Shown here piece after piece: positions 7,225 to 14,122 of a stretch of DNA of 58,883 nt. The stretch covers positions 1 to 58,883 of the forward strand of contig WRKO01000013.1 of NCBI GenBank assembly GCA_009782215.1. Reading direction: 5' to 3'. Source of the stretch: Oscillospiraceae bacterium. Its GTDB lineage: Bacteria > Bacillota > Clostridia > Oscillospirales > UBA929. Both the position numbers and the translations under genes were made by a program. Below the pieces are notes generated by a model. It saw only the letters and a program-made list of their open reading frames with translations. It had not been told where the DNA came from and made no database searches. Within the stretch, counting starts at the first letter, position 1. Every line of letters starts with the position of its first letter.

Positions 7225-7326
7225 ATGTGTGAACGCAAAAAGCTGGTTTTGTCGGTCTTGTTTCTGTTTGTCCTCAACATCGCCCTGATATGGCTGCTCA
7301 CGGCTCCCCGCGCCGCAGGATGGTGA
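7225..7326 (+). CDS. possible 33-residue single-pass membrane protein
   Basis: A short frame starting at ATG 7225 encodes a basic N-terminus (MCERKK) followed by one hydrophobic helix (LVLSVLFLFVLNIALIWLL). A good ribosome site (GGGAGGG) lies 8 bp upstream, just past the terminator at 7138-7165. It overlaps the 3' end of the convergent HTH gene by 29 bp. No family is recognised. It could be a real small membrane protein or a chance frame; the ribosome site and the TM signature favour the former. Confidence 0.35.
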   Translation: MCERKKLVLSVLFLFVLNIALIWLLTAPRAAGW

Positions 7327-8557
7327 TGGAGCCGTTTTTTCGTATCTGCTCGCTTGATTTTTCCAGAACGTGCCCCAGCCTGACGCTGCCGTTGTGTTCG
7401 ATGACGATATCGGCCTGCCGCGCCGTCACGCCCTCGGCGTCGGCGTCCCCCGAACCGGACAGCCTTGCCTCAAACAGCCCGCAATGTCCCTGCCCGATGT
7501 GCAAATCCCCGGCGCCGTTGGTTTGAAACAGCACATTGCCCCCGTCAATCCGGCCAATCCTGATGTCGCCCGAGCCGCTAATCTGTGCGCGGAGGGAGCC
7601 GGCGCTTTCGGCGCTGACGTCGCCCGAGCCGCTGATTTGGATATTCAGCTCAGTGACGTCGCCGGTGTCAATGTCCCCGGAGCCGTTGATGCTCAGCGAG
7701 ACCGTCCCGCCGCCGTCGAAGTGGATGCCGCCCGCGCCGTTGACGACGGCACGGCAATCCTTCACCCTGCCGGTATGGATGCCGCCCGAACCGTTGACGG
7801 CGAGATCTGCGCCCTCAAAATCAAGCGGGGCGTTGATTCCGCCGCCGCCGTTGAGCTGAAAGCGCGCGTGCTTCCCTTTCTCGCAGGGCAGGGCGACGCG
7901 GATGCGGTTGTGGTCGCTTCGCACCTTTTGCTCGCCGTCAAACCGGACGGACAGGATGCTGTCGATGACCGATACCCGGTGGTGGCGGACAAACCATCCC
8001 GCGCCGCTCAGGTCAACGCGCGTCATGCCGTCGTCCGCTTTGACAATCTCGCACCGCCCGCCGGCAACCTCGATATCGAGCCTGTCGGCATAGGGGAACT
8101 CGTAATGGGCCGATTCTTCCGAATAGTCCGCCTCCGCCCTGTCCCCGCTTACCAAAAATTTAATCTCGCCCTTGCCGGTATTGCGCGCGAGGCGGCTTGA
8201 CAGCTCCGCCGTACTGCCGTCGGCAAAGGTCACGCGGCCGTCGTCGGCGGAGACGGCGGTTTTGGAGGAATAGCAGGCGGTATTGCCGTGGCTGTGAACC
8301 ATCGGCAGGCCTTCATAGTCGGCGGGGAAGGTGTGGCTTTGCTCCTCCGGCCTCTTGCCGAACAGCTCGTCCACGCTGACGTCCAGAATGGCGGCGACCG
8401 TCGGGACGGTGGTGATATCGGGATAGCTCTGGGCGTTTTCCCATTTTGACACCGCCTGCGCCGTCACGCCCAGCCGCCCGGCCAGCTCCTCCTGCGACAG
8501 TCCCTTTGCCTTCCGCAGGGCCTGTATCCGCTTCGCGAAGTTGTCCATGTCGTACAT
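7298..8557 (-). CDS. Xre-type HTH regulator fused to a GIN/DUF2807-like beta-repeat domain
   Basis: The product is about 419 residues. An HTH_3 domain occupies the N-terminus (FAKRIQALRKAKGLSQEELA, then VTAQAVSKWENAQSYPD). Most of the rest is a repetitive beta-solenoid-like region in which NGSGGI, SGSGDI and NGAGDL motifs recur about every 18-20 residues, as in DUF2807/DUF4097 head domains. No signal peptide or TM helix is seen, so the repeat domain would be cytoplasmic and could be a sensory or oligomerising part. The start ATG 8557 has AAGGA 9 bp upstream; the frame is open further but would pass the promoter. Probably autoregulated through the palindrome at 8618-8649. Confidence 0.8.
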   Translation of the reverse strand: MYDMDNFAKRIQALRKAKGLSQEELAGRLGVTAQAVSKWENAQSYPDITTVPTVAAILDVSVDELFGKRPEEQSHTFPADYEGLPMVHSHGNTACYSSKTAVSADDGRVTFADGSTAELSSRLARNTGKGEIKFLVSGDRAEADYSEESAHYEFPYADRLDIEVAGGRCEIVKADDGMTRVDLSGAGWFVRHHRVSVIDSILSVRFDGEQKVRSDHNRIRVALPCEKGKHARFQLNGGGGINAPLDFEGADLAVNGSGGIHTGRVKDCRAVVNGAGGIHFDGGGTVSLSINGSGDIDTGDVTELNIQISGSGDVSAESAGSLRAQISGSGDIRIGRIDGGNVLFQTNGAGDLHIGQGHCGLFEARLSGSGDADAEGVTARQADIVIEHNGSVRLGHVLEKSSEQIRKNGSITILRRGEP

Positions 8558-8589
8558 ATCATCCAATCCTTTCGTTGTGGTATGGCTAC

Positions 8590-8618
8590 AGTATAATCGG
8601 GCGGAACGGAGAAAACAA
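8590..8618 (-). promoter_or_regulatory. promoter of the HTH/GIN regulator
   Basis: On the minus strand TTGTTT (8618-8613) and TATACT (8595-8590) are separated by 17 bp, placing transcription start about 25 bp before the ATG at 8557. Confidence 0.6.
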
Positions 8619-8649
8619 CAACCATTGGTTGAGTTCAACCAATGGTTGT
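8618..8649. promoter_or_regulatory. perfect 15-bp inverted repeat, probable operator
   Basis: Arms at 8618-8632 and 8635-8649 are perfect complements around a GT spacer, and each contains an AACCA-W-TGGTT sub-dyad. The repeat abuts and touches the -35 box of the HTH/GIN gene, the expected place for autorepression. It also follows the DUF4956 stop on the minus strand, so a terminator role is a weaker alternative. Confidence 0.65.
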
Positions 8650-8703
8650 GGGAATGCGCGGGTTGCAATTTCGGGCGGGGCGGTGTATAATAAACGAATC
8701 CCC

Positions 8704-9372
8704 CTACGCGTAGTCCCCGGTGTACTCCACCAGCGTCACGCTTTCCACGCCGCCGGTTTGGCGGAGCGGCTCGATGAACGACGTGTCACCCCGGCGGACG
8801 CGAACCTCCGCGGTGATCTCATAGGCGTCCTTGGCGGCCGTTTTGTTTTTGACGCGGGCTTTCAGCGGCTCCAGCAGAGCGGCAACGGCGTCGTCGGCTT
8901 CGGGGGTGTGGCGGATGATCAGCAAATAGCAGCGCCGCTCAATCCGCGCCGCCGTCAGAACGATGTATACCGCCGCGATGAACGCCGTCCCCAGCAGCGC
9001 GACCGGGTAGAGCCGCGCGCCGGCCGTCAGCCCGGCGGAAACGGCCCAGAAGAGGAAACCGACGTCAAGCGGGTCTTTCACCGCCGCGCGGAAACGGACG
9101 ATGCTCAGCGCGCCCACCATGCCCAAGGTGAGGACGAGATTGGCGCCGATGGTGACGATAATCAGCGCCGTTACCACGCAGACCATCAGAATCAGCACGT
9201 TAAAGTTGACGCTGTACACGACCCCTTTGTAAAAATAGCGGTAGACCATAAAGATGGCCAGCCCGCAGACGGTGGCGACCGTCAGCGTGAGCAGGACTTG
9301 CGAGGCGTTGAGGCTTTCCACCTGATTCGGAGACAAAAATAAATCCCACATCTCCCTTATTTGACTGTACAT
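8704..9372 (-). CDS. DUF4956 membrane protein
   Basis: A 222-residue protein with about four transmembrane helices in the first 140 residues (for example VLLTLTVATVCGLAIFMVY, then NVLILMVCVVTALIIVTI, then TLGMVGALSIVRFRAAVKDP). A soluble C-terminal domain of about 80 residues follows with an ACT-like or ferredoxin-like pattern. The conserved GALSIVRFR block is diagnostic of DUF4956. It overlaps the VTC-domain gene by 16 bp and shares its orientation. Genes of this family recur beside VTC polyphosphate polymerase and CotH genes, which suggests a common membrane-associated pathway. Biochemical function is unknown. Confidence 0.85.
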   Translation of the reverse strand: MYSQIREMWDLFLSPNQVESLNASQVLLTLTVATVCGLAIFMVYRYFYKGVVYSVNFNVLILMVCVVTALIIVTIGANLVLTLGMVGALSIVRFRAAVKDPLDVGFLFWAVSAGLTAGARLYPVALLGTAFIAAVYIVLTAARIERRCYLLIIRHTPEADDAVAALLEPLKARVKNKTAAKDAYEITAEVRVRRGDTSFIEPLRQTGGVESVTLVEYTGDYA

Positions 9373-10043
9373 AGCGTAAATCCCCTTTCTCTTGAGTAAC
9401 CGTATTTGCTCATCTCCGTCCGGGCCAGCGGCAGCCCGCGCAGCAGTCCGGCGACGACGTCGGGCAGGAATCGGTCAAACTTGACCTCCAGCATTCCGCC
9501 CCCCCCGGGCGGAGCGCCCCTGTCCGGTTCGGGGGTCAGCGCGTCTTGGCGAAGATGGCTGTCGAAGGTGACGCGGACATTGCCCGGAGCGTATATGTAT
9601 GCCTCGCGGGTGTAGGAAAACGCCGCCGCGGGACGCAGACGCCGGGTGCGGTGCAGCGCGGCCGCCCTTTGCCAAAGCGGATGCTCCGACTCCAAAATAA
9701 ACGCGAGATCCCCGCGTGCCAAGCGGTGGTATTCCTCCTCGGTCATGGCGACCGACCTCTTGTAAGACAGCTCCCCGTCCTTGCGCTTGTGTTCAAAGCG
9801 GATGAAGGATAAGTCCCCGTTGTAGAAGCGGACACGGTACTTGGAACGGCCGTAACTGCCGCCGATTTTCTCACGGTAGGATGTGTCATACAAATCGTCG
9901 AGGTAGAGGTTGTTGACGGTGTATACCCCGTCCGCGCCGGCGTTTGCGTCGGGGCGCATCACGGCGGCTAACCGCCGTTTGAGGACGGCGGAGGTATGGG
10001 CGTTCATAAAGAATTTCTGTTCATGTCGGTATGACGGCATCAT
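9357..10043 (-). CDS. VTC-domain polyphosphate polymerase-like protein
   Basis: A 228-residue CYTH/triphosphate-tunnel protein of the VTC family. Conserved basic and acidic tunnel residues are visible: YRHEQKFFMN at the N-terminus, TVNNLYLDD, KYRVRFYNGD, IRFEHKRKDGELSYKRS and LEVKFDRFLP at the C-terminus. In yeast VTC4 this domain polymerises polyphosphate from ATP. The protein has no membrane helix of its own; DUF4956, overlapping downstream, could supply it. The start is divergent from cotH with only 26 bp between them. Family is sure; the product is inferred. Confidence 0.87.
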   Translation of the reverse strand: MMPSYRHEQKFFMNAHTSAVLKRRLAAVMRPDANAGADGVYTVNNLYLDDLYDTSYREKIGGSYGRSKYRVRFYNGDLSFIRFEHKRKDGELSYKRSVAMTEEEYHRLARGDLAFILESEHPLWQRAAALHRTRRLRPAAAFSYTREAYIYAPGNVRVTFDSHLRQDALTPEPDRGAPPGGGGMLEVKFDRFLPDVVAGLLRGLPLARTEMSKYGYSRERGFTLCTVK

Positions 10044-10069
10044 AACAGCTCCCCGGAGGTGTATTCGCG

Positions 10070-12346
10070 ATGGCCCGCAAATGGATTGTCATAGCGCTGG
10101 TACTCGTCATGCTGGTATCCGGCGCGGCGCTGCTCAACCTGAACCCCATTGACCCGATGGATTCGCTCGCGCGGCTGCCCGCGGAGGAGGGAGACGAAAC
10201 GCCGCCCGACCCTTCCGCCGCGTCCGCCGAGGGTGGAAACGGGCGGCTGAGGCTGATGCTGACGGAGACGGGACACTTCTACGACGGGAGCATTGAGGTA
10301 GGCATCGTCGCGTCGTCGGCAGACGCCAAAATTTATTATACCATAAACGGAGCCGAGCCGACAAGTGCTTCAAGGGAATATTCCTCCCCGCTGCGGCTGC
10401 TCGCGCCAATCCGCTCCGGCGTCAACGTCGTCACCGTCAAGGCTATCGCCGTCCTCGACGACGTCACCACCCGCGCGTTGGCGCACACCTACTTCATCGG
10501 CAGCGACGTGGAGACCCGGTTCGATACGCTGATTTTCTCCGTTTCCACCGACCCGGAGTATTTGTATGACTACGATACCGGCATTTTTGTCGCCGGACGG
10601 GAGCGGGATGACTATATCGCGGAAAACCCGGGGAGACACATCAACCCGCCCGACCCCGCCAACTTCAACTGGCGCGGCATGGCCGGCGAGCGCCCGGCGA
10701 GCATTGAGGTCTTCACGCCGGACGGGCGCCGCGTCGTCGTGCAGGCCGCGGGCATCCGCGTCCACGGAGGCTGGTCGCGCGCCGCCGAGCAGAAGTCTAT
10801 CCGTATGATTGCGCGGAGGGAATACGAGCCGGACGCGGGCCGGTTTCACTTCGATTTCTTCCCGAATGACGTCAAAGCTAACGTGTTCGGCGCGCCGATT
10901 ACGCGGTATGACCAACTGGTGCTGCGCAACGGCGCCAACGACCGCGATTTCGGGATGCTCCGCCATGAGACGGGTACGCAGCTTGCCCGTATGGCCGGGT
11001 TTAGAGTAACGCCGGACGTATGTCCGGCGGCGGTCTTTGTCAACGGGGAATACTATGGCTTTGCGTGGCTCCAATCGCATATCAACGAGCAGTACCTTGA
11101 GGACATCTTCGACGCGCCGACCCGCGAGTTTCAGATTGTCGGGGACGGGGAACTGTGGATTGTGACCGACAACCAAGCCGAACGGGAAGCCATCGAGCAT
11201 CTGCACAGCTACATATGGCGGGATTTGACCAACGACAGAATCTTTGCCGAATTTGAGGAACTGGTCGATGTGGACGATTTACTGCTCTTCTACGCCATCC
11301 AGACCTACTTGGGCAACAACGACTGGCCGGGCGGCAACATGAAGCGCTGGCGCTACACCGGCCCGCAGACCGAAGGCCTCGCCCCCGAGCTGGACGGGCG
11401 CTGGCGGCATGTGCTGTATGACATGGACTGGATACTGGGGCTGTATGAAACCCCGTCCAACCCCAACAAGCCGACCTTTCAGGAGATGATGAACCCGAAC
11501 AGCAACCGCTTCAGCCATATGCTGAACGCGCTGTTCAAGCGCCGGGACATGGCGGACAAATTTTCCATGATCATGTGCGACCTTGCCGCCAATATCATCA
11601 CCCCGGACAATGTGCGGGATACCGTCAGCCGCCTGTACGCCGAGGCGTCGGGCGAAATCGACGCGGCGCTGGGCGCGAACAAATACGCCCACTGGGTCAG
11701 CAGGTACTCCGTTGAGGAGAACCATGACAATATGCTCCGCTTTGCCGAGGGGCGCGCCGCGTATATGCACCGCAGCCTGCGCGAACACTTCGGCTACGGC
11801 TATGATATGTTCGACGTCAACGTCACCGGCGGCGCGGCCGTCATCGGGACGCAGCCCGGCGCGTCGTCGCGCTACTTCGCGCACCTGACCGTCCCGCTCC
11901 GCCCCGATTTGCCGAAGTTTACCGTCTTTGACCATTGGGTGGTCAACGGGGCGCGGATTTACGAGCCGCACATCACCGTGAGCGCCGCCGACGCGCGCAG
12001 CGGGGCGGTGAATGTAGAGCTGGTCACGCGGGAAGAGTTCCCGCCGCTGGCGTTCAGCGAGGCTTACGCCTCCTCCGAGCGCAGCGGATGCGTCTTGGTC
12101 AATCTCACGGAGGAATCGGCGCGGGCGGACGGGCTGTATCTCTCCAACGACATCAACAACCCCTTCCTCTGGGCGCTGCCGAACGCGTCCGTGCCGCCGG
12201 GGGGTACGCTGGGGCTTGCCGGCAGAAACGGCGCCGGCGCCGGCGACTTGATGCTGATACAGACGGACATTTCCGTGCGGAGCGGGCGGATGCTCTATCT
12301 CTCCGACGCGGACGGAACCATCTTAGACGCTATAGCCGTGCCGTAA
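10070..12346 (+). CDS. CotH-kinase-family protein, exported
   Basis: A 758-residue protein. An N-terminal signal anchor (residues about 5-23, WIVIALVLVMLVSGAAL) is followed by a chitobiase-C-like beta domain (YYTINGAEPTSASREYSSP, about 85-105). The CotH kinase domain covers about 135-560 with VHGGWSRAAEQKSIRM, QLVLRNGANDRDF, FVNGEYYGFAWL and HVLYDMDWILGLY. CotH enzymes are atypical protein kinases that phosphorylate coat or surface proteins. A lamin-tail-like beta domain ends the protein (about 655-758). The ribosome site GGAGGTG lies 9 bp upstream. It is divergent from the VTC/DUF4956 pair and overlaps the next convergent gene by 17 bp. Confidence 0.88.
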   Translation: MARKWIVIALVLVMLVSGAALLNLNPIDPMDSLARLPAEEGDETPPDPSAASAEGGNGRLRLMLTETGHFYDGSIEVGIVASSADAKIYYTINGAEPTSASREYSSPLRLLAPIRSGVNVVTVKAIAVLDDVTTRALAHTYFIGSDVETRFDTLIFSVSTDPEYLYDYDTGIFVAGRERDDYIAENPGRHINPPDPANFNWRGMAGERPASIEVFTPDGRRVVVQAAGIRVHGGWSRAAEQKSIRMIARREYEPDAGRFHFDFFPNDVKANVFGAPITRYDQLVLRNGANDRDFGMLRHETGTQLARMAGFRVTPDVCPAAVFVNGEYYGFAWLQSHINEQYLEDIFDAPTREFQIVGDGELWIVTDNQAEREAIEHLHSYIWRDLTNDRIFAEFEELVDVDDLLLFYAIQTYLGNNDWPGGNMKRWRYTGPQTEGLAPELDGRWRHVLYDMDWILGLYETPSNPNKPTFQEMMNPNSNRFSHMLNALFKRRDMADKFSMIMCDLAANIITPDNVRDTVSRLYAEASGEIDAALGANKYAHWVSRYSVEENHDNMLRFAEGRAAYMHRSLREHFGYGYDMFDVNVTGGAAVIGTQPGASSRYFAHLTVPLRPDLPKFTVFDHWVVNGARIYEPHITVSAADARSGAVNVELVTREEFPPLAFSEAYASSERSGCVLVNLTEESARADGLYLSNDINNPFLWALPNASVPPGGTLGLAGRNGAGAGDLMLIQTDISVRSGRMLYLSDADGTILDAIAVP

Positions 12347-13085
12347 GGAAGGCCAAGCTGCGCTCCAGACAGTCAAACGGATCCTCCCCATAGCAGTCGT
12401 CCTGCTCGACAAACGCCCATTTCACGCCGCTCTCCCGCGCCGCGCCGACGACGGCCTCCCAGTTGAGGTTGCCGCCGCCCACCGGGGCCATGCGCTGTTC
12501 GCCGCTTACAAACGCCATATCCTTAAAATGAACCGTATCGACCCGGCCGCTCAGCTTTCTGAGCCAAAAGGCCGGGTCGGCGCCCGCGTAGGCGGCCCAG
12601 TAGACGTCCAGCGTGAAGCCCGCCGCGTCCGGGTCAAACCCGTCCGCCAGCCGCTCCATGACGGTGATACCGCCGAAACGCTCAAACTCAAAGGCGTGGT
12701 TGTGAATCATCAGCTTCATGCCCGCCGCCTTGATTTTCGCCGCCGCCGGGGTGAAATCGCGGATGAAACGCTCCGCGCGCGCCGCGCCGCCCTGATATTC
12801 AACCGGCATCATCCCAATGCCGATATACCGCGCCCCCATCACGCGGTGCGCCTCGATGACCGCGTCCGTTTCGTCTTTGATTTTTTGCGGAGCCGTATGC
12901 GTCAGCGGCGTTTCCACGCCGCAGCGATCCGCTACGGCGCGGATGTCCGGCGCGGCAAAGTCCCCGCCACCCGAAATCTGCGCCGAACGGTAGCCCATCG
13001 CGGCAACCCGCGCCATAGACCGCTCAAAGTCCTCCAGCGTCTGGCAATGCGCCCGCAAGGTATACATCTGCGCCCCGATATTCAC
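12330..13085 (-). CDS. sugar phosphate isomerase/epimerase (AP endonuclease 2-type TIM barrel)
   Basis: A 251-residue xylose-isomerase-like TIM barrel. It opens with NIGAQMYTLRAHCQTLEDFE. Metal-ligand blocks are visible: MLMIHNHAFEFE is represented by KLMIHNHAFEFERFG, followed by GFTLDVYWAAYAG, and DTVHFKDMAF near the C-terminus. The start is GTG 13085, preceded by AAAGGGGAG; the frame is open to 13133 but that would run into the promoter. It is monocistronic, between convergent cotH and divergent DUF2752. The substrate cannot be assigned; inositol or sugar-acid isomerases and epimerases share this fold. Confidence 0.83.
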   Translation of the reverse strand: MNIGAQMYTLRAHCQTLEDFERSMARVAAMGYRSAQISGGGDFAAPDIRAVADRCGVETPLTHTAPQKIKDETDAVIEAHRVMGARYIGIGMMPVEYQGGAARAERFIRDFTPAAAKIKAAGMKLMIHNHAFEFERFGGITVMERLADGFDPDAAGFTLDVYWAAYAGADPAFWLRKLSGRVDTVHFKDMAFVSGEQRMAPVGGGNLNWEAVVGAARESGVKWAFVEQDDCYGEDPFDCLERSLAFLTARL

Positions 13086-13117
13086 AAAAATCTCCCCTTT
13101 CCCGTTTCTCTGCCGCC

Positions 13118-13146
13118 AGTATACCACGGCCAAGGGGCGCTGTCAA
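13118..13146 (-). promoter_or_regulatory. sigma-A promoter of the TIM-barrel gene
   Basis: On the minus strand a perfect TTGACA (13146-13141) and TATACT (13123-13118) are separated by 17 bp. Confidence 0.75.
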
Positions 13147-13247
13147 AAGCCGGAGTGAAAAAAATAGGCTGGTATTCTCCCGCGGAATGTGCTAAAATGA
13201 GGGTTATCTAAAGCATACCGCCATTCTGCCGTTCGGTGAGGAATTCC

Positions 13248-13652
13248 ATGACTGCCAAAAAACGCGCAAAAACCGCCGCGCTGTTCGCGCTTTGCCTGCT
13301 GGCCGTCGCCGGGGTCTACGCCCTTATCGGCTGCCCCTTCCGCTTTGTCCTCGGCATACCCTGCCCGGGCTGCGGCGCCACGCGGGCTTGGGGCGCGCTG
13401 CTGCGATGGCAAGTCCCGGAGGCGTTCCGCTGGCATCCGCTCTTTTGGCTGACGCCGCCCCTGATCCTCTTCATCACACTCAAAAAAGGCCGCGCCGCCC
13501 GAAACCCCCGAACCAACACCCTCATCATCGCGGGCCTCGCCGCCCTCTACGCCGGCGTTTACATATACCGTATGCTCCTCCTCTTTCCTCACACGGAGCC
13601 GATGGCTCTCAACGAAAACGCAATCCTAATCAAAATCTTGCAAAGGGGATGA
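13248..13652 (+). CDS. DUF2752 membrane protein
   Basis: A 134-residue protein with three predicted membrane helices (KTAALFALCLLAVAGVYALI, then FWLTPPLILFITL, then LIIAGLAALYAGVYIY). The hallmark CPGCGATRAWGALLRW motif (residues about 42-57) lies between helices 1 and 2. This is the DUF2752 family, whose function is unknown. The start ATG 13248 follows GGTGAGGAA; an in-frame GTG at 13236 overlaps that site and is unlikely. A possible extended -10 box (TGCTAAAAT near 13189-13197) lies upstream. Four bp separate it from the DUF4234 gene, so the two are probably co-transcribed. Confidence 0.85.
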   Translation: MTAKKRAKTAALFALCLLAVAGVYALIGCPFRFVLGIPCPGCGATRAWGALLRWQVPEAFRWHPLFWLTPPLILFITLKKGRAARNPRTNTLIIAGLAALYAGVYIYRMLLLFPHTEPMALNENAILIKILQRG

Positions 13653-13656
13653 ATCC

Positions 13657-14043
13657 ATGCCAATCCAACAACGAAACCTGCTCACCCTTATCCTGCTCTC
13701 CTTCATTACCTGCGGCATCTACGCGATCTGGTTCTGGTACAAGTTCTCCGAGGACATGAACCGCGTCTGCGAGGGCGACGGCGACACCACCATGAACTAC
13801 GTGCTGGCCTTCCTGCTCAGCATCGTCACCTGCGGCTTCTTCACCTTCTACTGGTTCTACGGCGTCGGCAACCGCCTCTCCCACAACGCCCCCAGATACG
13901 GCCTGAACATGCCGGAAAACGGCACGTCTGTCCTGATGTGGATGATCTTCGGCTCCCTCCTGTGCGGCCTCGGCAGCTTCATCGCGTGGCACATCCTGAT
14001 CAGAAACATGAACAGCGTCGCCGAACGCTACAACAACAGATAA
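13657..14043 (+). CDS. DUF4234 membrane protein
   Basis: A 128-residue protein with three hydrophobic segments. Twin motifs with an embedded Cys-Gly are characteristic: LTLILLSFITCGIYAIWFWYK, shown here as SFITCGIYAIWFWYKF, and AFLLSIVTCGFFTFYWFYG. A third segment is FGSLLCGLGSFIAWHIL. This is the DUF4234 pattern, often found beside DUF2752 genes. The ribosome site AAAGGGGATG lies just upstream. A strong terminator follows. Function unknown; a small membrane scaffold or transport accessory is possible. Confidence 0.85.
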   Translation: MPIQQRNLLTLILLSFITCGIYAIWFWYKFSEDMNRVCEGDGDTTMNYVLAFLLSIVTCGFFTFYWFYGVGNRLSHNAPRYGLNMPENGTSVLMWMIFGSLLCGLGSFIAWHILIRNMNSVAERYNNR

Positions 14044-14063
14044 CCCCCCCGCGTCCATACGAA

Positions 14064-14089
14064 AACGCCCCGGTTAAGGGGCGTTTTTT
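14064..14089 (+). terminator. rho-independent terminator of DUF2752-DUF4234
   Basis: Arms AACGCCCC (14064-14071) and GGGGCGTT (14078-14085) with loop GGTTAA are followed by a T run to 14089. Confidence 0.85.
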
Positions 14090-14122
14090 GGCGGGCGCTG
14101 CGGCCCGGCGGGGGGTTCCGCC

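Noticed and set aside
8618..8649. Terminator of the DUF4956 gene
   Set aside because: The palindrome has no adequate T tract and sits directly on a promoter; an operator fits better.
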